DNA from: Lithospermum erythrorhizon
Lineage: Eukaryota; Streptophyta; Magnoliopsida; Boraginales; Boraginaceae
Assembly: GCA_019722365.1 (NCBI GenBank)
Contig: JADFUC010000290.1
Location: 18,480-82,479 of the forward strand
Length of the DNA stretch: 64,000 nucleotides
Reading direction: 5' to 3'
The notes under the pieces were generated by a model. That model was not told where the DNA came from, did no database searches, and worked only from the letters and a program-made list of their open reading frames with translations. The translations under genes and the position numbers were made by a program. Shown here one piece after another: positions 36,060-48,257 of the stretch (position 1 is the stretch's first letter; every line of letters starts with the position of its first letter).

Positions 36060-38835
36060 CCCCACTAAAACTAATGCCACTCACATACACTCCTCAATCC
36101 AACATTGCGACGCTGGCTTAGTCATGTTTGACTCAGGTTGGCTTAGTTATGGGTTCCGCTTAAATTATCGTCTGTGTCTACTTTTAAGTATAATCTTTAC
36201 ATTTCCTTTTTCAAATTATGTCCCGAATGATATGGTATTTCCGAGTACACGATCGATCGTGACGTGCTCTTAGTCTTTAGCCACTGTTAGCAATTTGTAC
36301 TCGAATGAGGCGGCTCTCGCACTGGCAATTGTCTCGTAATAATTCTCGACCTGCAGTGCCATGACAAGACGATCGAACTACTCATACCATCCAAATGTGC
36401 ATCTTATTTTCGGAAGCTCATCCTATGCTAAACTAAAGCAGCTGTTGCCATTGAAATTGGGTACTCCGAGACAAGCGACCCATCGGTGGTTTCTCAAACA
36501 AAGACGCCGAAAGCGACAAAACACGCTGGTTAATTCGTAGCTGCTCAGGAGGTCACCATCAAATCTAATAACGCACCGAATCTTGGCACCCGCGCGGCGT
36601 TACAAATGGTATCAAAGTTTGAGCCATCCGAAACCGCTGTAACTAAGTGCTACGCGGGTACAAATTGCTACATCGAAGTAACCACCTCGCCTGTGAGGGA
36701 TCTGTACTCTCAATCTCACACTTATGGTACGGTCCTCGACGGGCTCAACGAGGATGTCGAGTATTTAAGTGGGGGAGATTGTGATACCTCGCCTGCAGTG
36801 GCCACGTGATAAGATTTGATATGATTTGATTGGTACTACTCATTCTATCAAGATGTATCTTTCGGAAGCTCATCTTAATAAAGTTAACTCCAAGATAAGC
36901 CGCTGAGTCAGTAATTATAGGACGCCACCATCGAAGCTTCTCGAGACGCGAGCGAGGACACACGCTGAAAGCACCGGTGGTCTTCAGGAGGCTAGTCCAT
37001 CAAATCTAATAACGCACTGACCAAGGGATGGGCGGCTACATTGTCGCATAACAAGCTTAATTAGGATTCTCAATGCTAGGCACCACTGCAAGTTCACTTA
37101 CGAACTTCATGATCCAAAGAAGTTTCCTTTGGCAATTTCGACGCTACAATGTACTCAACTTCGTTGTCTAGTCACCTATAGTGTCATGTTTTCTATTGCA
37201 CCAAGACACTGCCTCCACCGCTCGTGCAAATACATAACCAGACTGAGATCTAGAATCATCTTTGTCGGGTTCGGGAACTAGCATCCTGTGGTAGCCTTCT
37301 CTACCAACAACTCATTCTCCCCATCCATATAATGGTGACATACATCCCAGTTCCTTTCCTCGCTACTCCTTAAGGATAGCTTTACCGCCTCCAACGTGGC
37401 GCCACCTAGACGTGATCTGGTGAACGCATCAGTTACACTCAAAACAAGCAATCGGGTCGTGGCATACCTACGACATACACGATGGATCCCACGAGGCATG
37501 CGAACTTACTCATGTTCTTTATCTCGCCTTCCTCGCTGGGTCAGAATGATCGAGATATTCCATATCTCATGGGAAGATTAATTCTCTTGCGCTTCCTCCA
37601 TATGGAATTTATGCGTAAACTTATCCATATAAGCAGTTTTGGCTCACCCAATGAACTTCCTCGAATCCATTTCTATGTATCTTGATTTCAATAATGTATT
37701 GATCCCATGTCCTCTTCATTGAGAAACATTTACATACCATACTGATCGACTCTATCATAGGTACTGCCATTTCAATGATCAAGATAAGTCATCTACATAA
37801 AGGACAACAAATGCAATATGGATCCCACTAACCTTCTCAGATACACAAGAATCTTCTTTGTTTCCGCAAATCCAAAACCTTTTGATTGCTCTTATCAAAC
37901 GAAGCATTCCAAACTCTGATGCTCGGGCTCGGCCCATAGATGGATCTCTGCGTAGCTTCGTGATACCTTCTTAGGTCCTTTTGGACATGCAAACCTCGTA
38001 GGTCAGGTTATGTACACGTCTCCTCTTCAAAATTCTATCTCAGAATGCCGCTTATCCATCCGCTATATTTCGAATTTAATACGCAAAGAACGGGCAAGAG
38101 AATCCGAATCGATTTAAACTTAATGAACTCGTGAAGGTTTCATCATAGCCGATTCCTTGAATCGCTTTGAAACCTTGGCTACTAATCTAGCTTCTTTATA
38201 AACAATGCAGCTGCTTTCCATCTTTATCCAGCCATTTAAATAACCATTTACACCTCTACGGGTCTCAATATTCTAAGTCTATCAATGTCCATGCCTCTGC
38301 TATGGTACATCGAGTCATCTTGGATTTCATGGCTAAAAGCCATTCACCAACGCCCTTTCTTTCATTTCTTCTTTATAAGGAAGGCGTTCGCCACTTTCTG
38401 GGCTAAGAAAACTTCCGCACCATCTATCTGCTCTTGACTAGCTTCCATCTGATCTTCCTCGGGGCGGTTGATTTTCGCAGTTTGTCCACGATTCTCGTAG
38501 TCGAGCTTTTCGAATTCTTCTATGTGGCAAGTGGTCCACCTTCGAGGAGATTCAGTGCGCCTCAATGGAAGAGTCTCTCTCGCTCTTGAACAAGTTCAAG
38601 ATTATTATCCTCGACTTTTATCCACGTATTCTCTTTCAAAGAAGACACTAGTATGAGCAACAAAGATTTTGTTCTCGCTTTTCTGATAGAAGTAATATCC
38701 TAGAGTTTTGTGGTATTCTGAATTTAACAAGATTTCTCAGATATTTGGGTCCCAAATTTTGTCTCGTGTTAACTTTCTTAACATAGACTTCATCGCTTCA
38801 AATTTCAATGCATGTTATATCAAAGATTCCCAAAC
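36060..38835 (-). pseudogene. Degenerate Ty1/copia RT-RNase H, minus strand, interrupted by a Cassandra element
   Basis: Reading leftwards from about 38800: an integrase/RT linker (a GPKYP-like block at 38730-38770, matching 49310-49330), RT text at 38100-37500 and the YVDD-type active site near 37790. The linker (EMSSVPYASA-type) follows near 37500, and RNase H up to a KL.CDN-type motif is at about 37040-37075. The Cassandra TRIM (36334-37040) then interrupts the frame. RNase H resumes at 36330 and runs to about 36090 (HLIRD.I..GNVKI, then a TDDN..DPLT-like end). The family is close to the Tork/Angela type, from remembered motifs. Multiple stops and indels. The same interrupted element occurs inverted at 49245-51735. 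Confidence 0.8.
36334..37040 (+). mobile_element. Cassandra-type TRIM retrotransposon, complete, with 5-bp target duplication
   Basis: The 5' LTR is 36334-36604, and the primer-binding site TGGTATCAAAG (initiator-tRNA-Met type) is at 36607-36617. A short non-coding interior follows, then the polypurine tract AAGTGGGGGAGAT at 36767-36779. The 3' LTR is 36780-37040 and starts TGTGATACC. TTGTC flanks both sides (36329-36333 and 37041-37045). The LTR carries a 5S-rRNA-like segment, clearest in the 3' LTR at 36884-36945 (AACTCCAAGATAAGCC, then ATAGGA..CCACC..CG). A 5S-derived pol III promoter in the LTR is the hallmark of Cassandra elements of vascular plants. It has no protein coding and depends on other elements. 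It lies inside the RNase H frame of a minus-strand copia. Confidence 0.88.
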
Positions 38836-38849
38836 CACATCTCATTGGC

Positions 38850-39012
38850 TTGGGGGTTCGGGGTTTATGGTTTAGGTTTAAGGCGTTTGTGGTAGGTTAG
38901 GTTTAGGGTTTAGGTTTAGGGTTTACGGTTTTGCCTGGCCTGGGGTTTGTGGGTTTGTGGTTTAGGGTTTACTGCTTACTTCGCTTACGGTTTAGTGTTT
39001 GTGGTTTAGGGT
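38850..39012 (+). repeat. Interstitial telomere-like tract (TTTAGGG type)
   Basis: GGGTTTATGGTTTAGG, TTAGGTTTAGGGTTTAGG and GGTTTAGGGTTTAG words dominate, interrupted by degenerate units. An equivalent tract in the opposite orientation lies at the same place in the right arm (49075-49240). Confidence 0.85.
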
Positions 39013-39715
39013 TTAGACATCCATTCCAGCCTATCTCCACAATCGGCAATTATTCTCTTGGTAATTAAGACTACGAGATACTTACGCGACCCAATAAATT
39101 ACAAATGATCGACAAACCGCTGGCATAAGAACAGAATTCCTCCAATCAAGAGAACAAGAAGATTGTCAATCCTATCCCTCAGATTTCCGTGGCCGAATAG
39201 GTACATCACTACTATTCAATAAAGATCCTCCGACAGCGAATCTTTATGCATACAAAAGTTCTCGATAGTCGCCGAGCACTTTACGGAACGCTTCACTTGG
39301 CTGCGCAATGTTAAGACGCTGCTTGCCTTCCGAATAGGAAAGTATGCACTCCAAAGAGTTAACGCATAATAATTTCAATCTCTCCAAGAAGAATCTACAA
39401 CAAATTAATCTTCTTCCAACTTGTTAAAGACTAAATATTCGCCTGGGCTGGCTACTCTTAATGCTGCTTAAACCTTCTCGCTACATTTCAGTTGTCCAAG
39501 CACTTCAATAGTGGACTTTTTCCCTGAAGTAAAAAAACTAAGCCTGGCTGATCATCATTAACAATATAAGTATGCATTAAACAACATGACCACCCTGGAA
39601 TTCAAACAATCCAAAACTAAAATCTTTAGAGCTATTCGAATTTAGAACGGTAAGTCCACCATCAAAACAATAACTTCAAGAATATTGCAAAACAAGTATA
39701 AAATAAACAACTGAC

Positions 39716-39840
39716 CGTATTTCCTGAGGTGCAGAGAACCTTGACATCATCTCCACTGACTGCCAAAACCTCCCCCATCCATCCATGCTACATCTTGATC
39801 TTCCACCCATACTCGAGATCCAACTCTAAACCGACCGGCT
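39716..39840 (-). pseudogene. Captured myosin XI gene fragment (N-terminal exon)
   Basis: On the minus strand this reads RVGSRVWVEDQDVAWMDG and then, after a one-base insertion, EVLAVSGDDVKVLCTSGNT, directly followed by a GTCAGT donor-like sequence. G-S-x-VWVED-x-x-x-AW-x-DGEV followed by a TSGN/TNGK-type end is the N-terminal SH3-like domain of plant class XI myosins, and a splice site at this place would be natural. The motor domain is absent. The frame upstream is broken, so this is a captured exon with flanking intron, not a gene. The matching copy in the right arm is more damaged. Confidence 0.75.
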
Positions 39841-40199
39841 ACCGCAAAATTAGAATGCAGCAATAATGGCCTTAATTATTATCACCTACAAATGAAAATT
39901 AGAAATCAGATTCTCATTTTATCGTGAATTCTACTTTCACAATCCAACACACAAGCATTTGATTCGATAATATAGAAAAACACGTACCCCAAGATCTATA
40001 CTTTGATCATTCTCTCATCAAATATCCAAGACATTTACACCTCTTAACAACATGCCCCAAATTTCCCCAAAGATTCACATCGACTAAATCATCGTGACAT
40101 CTTCAATATAGAAACACATGTTCCTCCCATTATTTCAATCAAAACAACCCAATTTGTCGAAAATCAAATTAATGTACTCTAGAAAATACAAAAGAAACA

Positions 40200-40560
40200 G
40201 CTGCATCACAATATCGGAGTGTTATTTAAGATAATATTGGTCACAATCAGCGGGGACTTCCTCGGTTTTGAGGTACCATAAAATGGGACTATCTCAGACG
40301 TGAGGAGGATTCGACATAAAGATACATCTTCAATGACGTAGGGTCTACAAAGAGAACTCATGTAGACAAACAAGCAACCTCTTTAAGTATTTGTCCTCGC
40401 TAATTAAGTACTTCATACTGTGGAAGTCCTCCCACATGCCATATCCGGGGCTATTAGGATGGTACGTGAATGTCACTCACCGGGTGTTTTCTGTGCCGGT
40501 CCAACATATATGCCCTTATACATATAACACTATTAGCAAGTGAAATAAACTAACAAGAAT
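40200..40560 (-). pseudogene. Unidentified coding-like block in the left arm
   Basis: Read on the minus strand, this contains a conserved phrase shared with the right arm (SKPRKSPLIVTNIIL at 40211-40270 and its partner near 47840-47890) plus VIEDV. The right-arm copy keeps a 101-codon frame at 47605-47910. I do not recognise the protein. It could be a further captured gene fragment or part of the mobile composite. Confidence 0.4.
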
Positions 40561-40780
40561 CGAATCTAAAAGTTACATTAAATCAAGAAGTTAAGCTATA
40601 TTTCCATTGAAAGTATCAAAAACTTTCAAAAGTCCCGAGCAACTTCAATTACTATTTTCTCCCTCGATGTTGTTTTGAATTCGGCGATGATCCTCTACAT
40701 CAAGCGTAGAGTAATCGACAAGTTTATATCCGATAATCCGTTAAATAAACAAACAAAACATGCTAATGATATCAAGAACC

Positions 40781-43050
40781 GGACAATCTTTTGTGACACC
40801 ACAAATGTGGTCAGTTGGTGGATCGGGCTTATCCGGGAACCGTTCGATCGACCCGGTCCGAAGTCCATCCGAAATGGACCGGATCCGTAATTTAAAATGA
40901 GTTTAATTCATGTAAATGAGTTTGATTTTGTGTGTATTTTCGATTTTTTTTGTATTAGGTTTAATTTTTTTGTATTTTCGAATTGTTATTTTTTGTATTT
41001 TCGGATACTATCGGATCCGAGTTTCGGATATCGGATACTATCGGAACCACCGGTACAAAGACTAACCACAACACTACTCCCCAAATTATATGCGTATCAA
41101 GATCATCAAGAAATTCTAATGAATAATTCCAAGATATTTATTTATAGTCACAGAAATAAAACAAAATTCTCGTATTCTTAAGAAAATTCAAAGACAACAT
41201 CAAGTCGAGTCCCAAGAAAACCCAGCTGGGGAAGAATTACAATCTCTAATATTATCTAATGCTAGTTGTCAAGGGGCGACAATGTCAGAGGTCGCCTATA
41301 CTTTAATGCAAATGTTTCACGATATCGCCGGGAGAAGATGCTAAACGCAAATCAAGTACCAAATTTATACCCCTGGTTTCTTTTGTACTTTAGAATATAA
41401 GCCTACGGGAGAAATATGCATTTTCCTTAATTGGGGATACACGTTGACTAAATTTAGGAACATCCGTCACATTTAGTCGCAATATCTCGCTTCAAGACCT
41501 AAAAATTAAACTAACGCCGCAACAAATTGAAGAACTTTTTTAATGAATCGAAACTACATAAACCAATCAATCTTTACAATGATTTCAACATGCAAGTAAT
41601 GGAATTATGTCGATTCACTGACATATTCTATATATCAAATTCATCAAACATAACAAGAGAACTAGCAAAGCAAGCAGGGAATTATCTCGCAGCATGAGAC
41701 AAGGAACAAATTCAATTGAGAAGGACAAGGATTCGCTTTAAATCTACGAATAGGAACAAAAACAATATATGTGATATTTATTATTAAATTGACGGGCGCC
41801 CAAGATCACATGCACAAATTCTTTGATATAATGCCCAATTTAATTGATTGTTTTAGGCCCATGATTGGCCGTTTATTGGCCGATCCGAAAAACCGATCAT
41901 TTATCCGCTAATTACTAAATTACCCTTTCTCTAAAATCTAAAACTTAAATTAATTCTTTCTAAAATCTAAAAACTTAGGCTAAAATATTATCCTTTAATT
42001 AATAATTCAACCTCTTAATTGATAACTCATAAGTATAAAGTATTCATCAAATTTTATACTTGCAAAACGAGTTTTTTTAGTCAAAAATACGTTCGAACGT
42101 GTTTTATACGGTATCATTATAAAAATGAGTTTTTTTAAGTATAATTTATTCGAAAGTACGGAAAACGTAGAAGTTTACGCTATGTACGTGACGCATCGGT
42201 ATTATACGGCTTTTATAATATGTACATTTAATGGTTTTAAAGAATTTTTTAACAATATGTACATTTAATGGTTTCTTAAGTTTATTTAGATTGATCCGAA
42301 AGATGTAGAATATTCTGGAAGATGTCGGAATATAGTAGAAATACAAGGATATAATAAGAAATTCAAGATCTTGAGGTAATGATCAATCAATGTGGCTATC
42401 GTAATAAGATGAATATCGACAATCTAATAAATTATCCGCCTGAAAAACGGCTTGTTTCAGGTTCAAAGTTTGTAAAGAGTATCAGGGCTACTATCACCGG
42501 TAATGTTAAGCGATTTAAATCAGACGATACTTGTGAGTTTTGCACTCCGTTACGCATAAGGAATCACTTTTGGCATCTAAAACTCTTCATTCATAACTTT
42601 ATGTTACAATTCGAAAAAGCAACACTATATTTATTAGAGATGAACTCCAACAAGATTTGAACTTTAAAAGAAAACAAACAACTATAGAATCATATTTTCA
42701 TATTTTCACCGTATTAGACAAATGCACAAAAATATAGTTTGGAATATAGTATTTTTGTGTTCAAATATAGTATGGAATAAGATTGTCCACTTTTGAATTT
42801 TTGACTTTTTATTAGTTAAACTTTTTTACATAAATATTTTTATTTGTATTTTATAATATTTTATAAAAAATATATCAATAGTCGTAATGACTCGGTGATT
42901 CCTCTCCACAGAAGTGTTTAATTATCCGCAATTTCTGCATTCCATAGTTTGCTATATATCTATGTCTCAGGTTGAAATTTTGTGTGAGTAATGGTGTTCA
43001 ATAACAATCTATGGCCCCTGTATAGTTTTTATGCAGTTTTGACCGTGAAC
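40781..43050. other. Spacer between arms, left part: unassigned AT-rich DNA
   Basis: At 40830-41060 there are repeated GGATC, CGGATACTATCGG and TCCGAAATGGACC words, a pattern seen in subterminal regions of some DNA transposons. ACGTTCGAACGT at 42089-42100 is a perfect 12-bp palindrome. An exact 21-bp direct repeat lies at 42217-42237 and 42254-42274. No gene was identified. Confidence 0.4.
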
Positions 43051-43059
43051 ATATTACTA

Positions 43060-46010
43060 CTGTTCCCGTCCTAGACAAACTTGTCCTCCCTATGTAACTG
43101 GTGTAGAGACATGTTGAGAATCACATCTGCATCCACAGGAAAGAAAAGTGTTCGGACTAAAGTACGTTCCGTAATCGGCGTCCCGTCAATAAGATCACAT
43201 ACTCCTCGAGTTTGATCCCTTATCGACGGCAATCGGGTTTCATGGAATGTGTACGTGGTACGCACCGTGATTCCGTGATTTCATTGTTTCTCCATTCCCC
43301 AACCCGACCATTTTACCTCGACCAATAGGTCCTCGTTGCATAATATCCCTCTCAAAGTTGTGACTCAGGCGGCAGCCTCCCTGCGCACATGCCAGAAATT
43401 GCCATGAGGATAATATTTGCTTTTATACATTTGTGCTAACTGCCCAGTTGGATCCGATGCTATTCTCCAAGCTTGCTTGCTCAAAAGGGCCATATTGAAA
43501 GCATGGTTGTCACGAAAGCCACGACTCCCACGCCTTGTCAGCGACACACAATTTATCATATTTATACCCAATGTATTTTCCTGCATCTTTGGTGTAATCA
43601 CCAAAGTAGTTTTCCAATAGAGAGTTTAATCTAAGGACATGTATGGAATAGAGGTTTAAAGCATCAGACATGTGACAAGCCTCTGTGAAAATCGATGTAA
43701 TGAAAATCTACTTACCTGCTGACAAAAATCTAGGTTCCAATCTTCTACGTTTCTGACCCCTCGGCCCACTAAAGAGGAAAACTTTGACTACTCCATAGTC
43801 GATGGGAGACCTAAGTAAGTGCCACGGGCGGCACCCTCGCCATTCATGGGGAATGCGAATTGCCACCCGTATCTTCGTACGCTCGGACTGAATGTCACTG
43901 CAAATTTTTATGTGCTCACCAATTGTCCGGAAAGCCTTTCATATTGGTTGAGGATAGTCATTATACTATGTGCCTCCCATTCCGTGAAGTGTTTCCCCCA
44001 AAGAGTGTCATTCCGTGAAATAACATACGTGGATACCGGGTTCTCCAAGATGTCCCAACCCTAATCCCTTGCTTCCCTTGACACGCCCCTTGGCAGATAT
44101 TGCCCCTCAAAGCAAAAATTATAAACATATAATGCGAGAGGCCCCTGTCTCAGTCCCCTGTTTAAAGTAGTCCACTTGGTCGCCGTTGATAAGTAAGGAA
44201 TATGCCACAGATTCCACAAACATCATAACTAACCTGATCCACTTCTCAGGAAACTGTAGATGTTCCATCATTAGTCTTAAGAATGCCCATTCCACCCGGG
44301 TCATGTTTCAGGCATGTCTAATTTGGATGGACATGTAGCCTTTTACGCCCGTCTCTCTATGTTTAATAAAATGGTACCTCATGTGTCTGTAAGAGAATGT
44401 CGTCCAGGGATTTGTGCTTTATTTGTGAAACTAACGCACTGAGACTGATACAAATTCCTCCCAACACTGCTTCAACCGCACCAATTTGTTGTTGCGTCAG
44501 CAGTGGCTATTGGTCGAAATCGCTTAATGTCCAATCGGATTCGCAATCTTTGGAATCACGTGATGAGCGAGGTTAAATTTCTTCAAAAGCGCCTTATTCA
44601 CACAATTAAAGAACTTATCTGCTCGTGTCTTCCCCCAAAAATATCCTAGTAAAACTGTAAGAATCGAAATGGTAACCCATCGGGTCCCGGTGCCTTGCCT
44701 TTGCATGTAGAATGTGCCTCTTTACATCCTCCATCGTGAAACCCGTCTCCCCAAAATTGGAGGCCTTACCTCGAACTGCCGCTTTTAAAACGATCAAAAC
44801 AAAGTTGAGTCAGCCTAAGTTGTCCGACCGTGATTTGCATCAAACTTTGTAAAATCAACCGCAAGCTTACGGACCGCGGTCGAGGCTTTGGCTCAGAACG
44901 CCCATTGGCCCCGAGGGCAAGTGATTTAAGTTTGCCCCAGGCCTCCTCGAACCTGAATCGCATGAAAATACACCGTGGTCAGCGATCCCCTTTCACTCTC
45001 CATTCAAGTCTTCGAGCGCCGATGCCAATAAATATCATTGCTCTCCTCGAGTCTTTAGAACTGTAATAATCCTCGTTGAAGAGCACGAGTCGTGTCTGCT
45101 TATCGTTAGAGATTTGTCATTACTTGCCGATCGGGTTTCTTCCAATCCAAAAGACCCACCACATTGTTTGATGCCTCAAAACCTCGCGTACTGTGATCAT
45201 CGTGCTTAACCGAATTCCAGGCCCTCTCTACTACCGCCTTACTTTCCTCATAAAGGAACCAACCATCTTCAAACCGGAATCGCTTCTTTTTCCGAGCCAA
45301 CCTCGCTTCGCATCAATAATTTTTGCTTATGAGACTCCTATCGAAGTCGCGCTTCTAACAAAAATAGGGTGAAAAGAAATTGTTACTCCAATGAAAGTGG
45401 GTGTACCTTAAAAACCAATATCCATTGTCACAACTGGCACAAATTTTCCCAAATTATTAACTTGCTATAAGTGGCCTTTGACGCCTAAATGCAGACGAGT
45501 TGTTCAACATCAAGAAATCTCATTAAAAACTCCCAATCACTATCAGAGGTAAATCAACTATTAGAAAGAAATTTCAGCAACTCCCACGACAATCTTCGAT
45601 GTTTGACTTCATGATGGCCACAAAAACCAATAATCCGCCAAGGTGTGTGTCCATCATCTATGCATGCCTCAATTTAAGCTGAACAGTAGCTTTTAATTGT
45701 AACATTTAACCTCGTGGCCAAAGTGCGAAGACTTCCTTTCTGCCCCTCGAGCATCAACCAAAAACTATTTGGCATCTTCAACTGTAGTGATTGACTCCCA
45801 TTCTTGTTTCCACAACTTTGTCTCCATTAGGAAAATAAGATTAGGCTTGTTGTATCTCACCAATGTCAAGAACCCGAATCGCTCGGGACGACTCCAATCG
45901 GGGGGCTTTTGCCCTCATCTTTATTTGGATCATACCACAATTAAAACCAAAAGCCAATCAAATTAGCAAAGCATCAAATATTTCTCGAGAAAACTCGAAT
46001 AGAAGACTTG
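43060..46010 (-). pseudogene. Degenerate L1-type LINE (endonuclease and reverse transcriptase), minus strand
   Basis: Read leftwards from 46000, an endonuclease-like segment is seen with FLMETKLWKQEW-like text at about 45770-45840 and W-R-I-x-GF-x-GH-x-EV text near 45600-45640. A linker with KKKRFRFEDGW (45250-45290) and FRFEEAW (44930-44960) follows. The RT opening is near 44520-44570 (HHVIPKIANP). The RT block RVEWAFLRLMMEHLQFPEKW..L at 44200-44304 continues into an SVAYSLLING-like motif. The post-RT domain GFRDNHAFNMALLSKQAWRI lies at 43460-43520. Many stops and frameshifts are present, so the element is dead. No 3' poly(A) or target duplication was found. Confidence 0.85.
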
Positions 46011-46426
46011 TTGTCATATGTTCAAACCAAATATCACTATACTACAAATATATCTATGAATGTTAGTTATTTAATTTGACTAATTCCCCCGATTAGTTTA
46101 GGATTTAATTTAAGTATGATGTCGTTTGACAAAAAAAGAATAGTTAGTTACTTAAATTGATCTTTATATATAATTATTTCAACAAATAGCCAAACCAATG
46201 GAGAAGAAAGAAGTTTGTTATCGTTTGTTTGACAAGTGTAACATAGATTAACATATTAATAATGAAAAATATTATATGAAAGAATTTTCTCAAATATTTA
46301 ATATGGAAGGATATGTGATATGTTTGTTTCAAATATTAAATTTTAATTTTTCTTAAAAAAGGTGTTACTATATGTGTTATTATATTTTATTTTCAAATTT
46401 ACTTTTTAATATGAATCTATTTATCT

Positions 46427-46480
46427 ATCTATCTATCTATATCAATATCTATCTATCTATCTATATATATATCTATATAT
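46427..46480. repeat. (TATC)n microsatellite
   Basis: TATC/CTAT tetranucleotides with one interruption (ATCAATATC) and a TATATA end. Confidence 0.9.
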
Positions 46481-47349
46481 AAAAGTACGAGTTAGTTTAA
46501 GAGTTTCTTCCATTTTTCGTAATTGAACGGACTAAAATATCCTTATTATTTAATTATCTTCTCATCATTAATGAAGGACATAACCGTATTTTACTTAATA
46601 AATTTAAAATTAATATAAAGTTCTACGTAAAAAAGAAGATATACATAAATCATGTCCTACTCCTACTTCAATTACACTTCTCGGACTTTACTTCTTCAAC
46701 TAATACGAAAAAAATTATACGGAGTATACATGTAAAATACACCGTATGATGTGATTGTTATTTTGTTACATAGGACATACAACCACAATAAGTACACTGC
46801 CACATACACGTGGTTCAGTAATCACTTAATTTTGCACAGAATATATTTTAAAAAAATCTCTTGGGTATAGCATTAATTTTAAATTTAACAATGGATCAAC
46901 TTTAAAATTTGAGAATTTGAACTCAAATTGAATAAAATATGTGAGAAATGATAAAGATTTTGATGTTGCATATGCCGAGTTTTAAAATTTAATGTCCACT
47001 CATGAAAATTCTAAACTTGACAATCGTTTAGAGATGGAGAGTGTATAATTATAAAATATTTTATTATTCTGCTATAAAATAATTTCACATGGTTCCCTCT
47101 AAACTCAAAATAATTTGGTGAAATTTTTTGTCAACCCTTCGATTTTATCCACGTGATCACTGGAAAATCGGGTTTCATATGTGGGGGTATTGAAGAATTT
47201 TATAAATTTGTATGAATATTAAACATGTACAATGCCGTCATGGAAGAAAATATATGAAACGAATAGATATATCAAACAAAATGAACCGATATATAAAATG
47301 ATTCATAGTTCAAGAAATCATTGGGAAAGACCAATACTTTCACCCATGT
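46481..47349. other. Spacer between arms, right part: AT-rich DNA without genes
   Basis: AT-rich text with a GGAGTATAC word near 46723 as in MITE ends, but no matched partner. No coding seen. Confidence 0.45.
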
Positions 47350-47604
47350 AAGATTCTATTAACGTGTTTTGTTTTTGTTTATTTAAATGTGACACATATA
47401 AACTTGTCGATTACTCGCATCACGTGAGAGGATCATCGCCAATTCAAGACAAATATCAGGGAGAAAAAATAGTAATCGGGCGTTATCGACTTTTGAAAGT
47501 TTTGATACTTTCACGGAAATGTAACTAACTTCTTCAATTTAATGTAACTTTAGTTCAATTTTGCTTAGTTTTATTTCCTCGCTAATAGTGTTATATGTAT
47601 AAAT

Positions 47605-47910
47605 GTGGCATATATGCTGACTCTCAAAAAACACTCAGACATTACATGCCATCCAATCGGATATGGTATGGAGGGACTTCCCTATTATGAAGTATTTAAT
47701 TCACACGGGGACAAATACATAAAAAAGGGGGGGTTCTTGTTTGTCTCGCGGTTCCTCTTTGAGGAATTCTACATCATTGAAGATGTATGCTGTATCGAAT
47801 CCTCCTCCAATATGGAAATGGTCCATGCCTGTGGTACCTCAAAACCGAGGAAGTCCCCGCTGATTGTGACCAATATTATCTTAAATAACACTCCGATATC
47901 ATGGATTTAA
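47605..47910 (+). pseudogene. Unidentified coding-like block in the right arm
   Basis: An open frame of 101 codons ending near 47910 contains TSKPRKSPLIVTNIILNNT, shared with the left arm at 40200-40270. No family was recognised. The left copy is broken by frameshifts. It lies upstream of the myosin fragment and could be part of the same captured segment. Confidence 0.4.
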
Positions 47911-48257
47911 CCGTTTTTGTATTTTCTAGAGTACATTAATTTGATTTTCGACAAATTGGGTTAGTCATGATTGAAATAAATGGAGTGTTTATGTGTTTTC
48001 TATAATAAGATGTAATGGCGATTTAGTTAACGAGATACCTGGCTTCGGTCAGGCATACAAGAGGGTGTAAATGTCTTGATATTTGATTTGGTAGAAACGA
48101 TCAAGTATGATACCGGGGCCGTGGTTTTCTATATTATCAATCAAACGCTTTCACAAGGTTGATCGTGAAAGTAGAAGTTACGATAAAATGAGAATACGAT
48201 TTCTAATTTTCATTTGTAGGTGATACTAAGGCCATCGCCCCACATTCTAATTTTGCG

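Larger units (their letters stand above)
36281..40780. repeat. Left arm of a large inverted repeat (partner 47350-51735)
   Basis: The reverse complement of this arm matches the right arm in the same order throughout: 5' flank, unknown coding block, myosin fragment, telomere-like tract, copia RT/RNase H and Cassandra. Example anchors are GAAAGTATCAAAA..CTTTCAAAAGT (40608-40635), CGGGGACTTCCTCGGTTTTG (40252-40271), TACTCTAGAAAATAC (40175-40189), CAAGAAGATTGTCAAT (39148-39163) and GACAAAGATGATTCTAGATCT (37247-37267, minus strand). Identity is moderate with many indels, so the duplication is not recent or the copies are poorly resolved. Confidence 0.85.
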
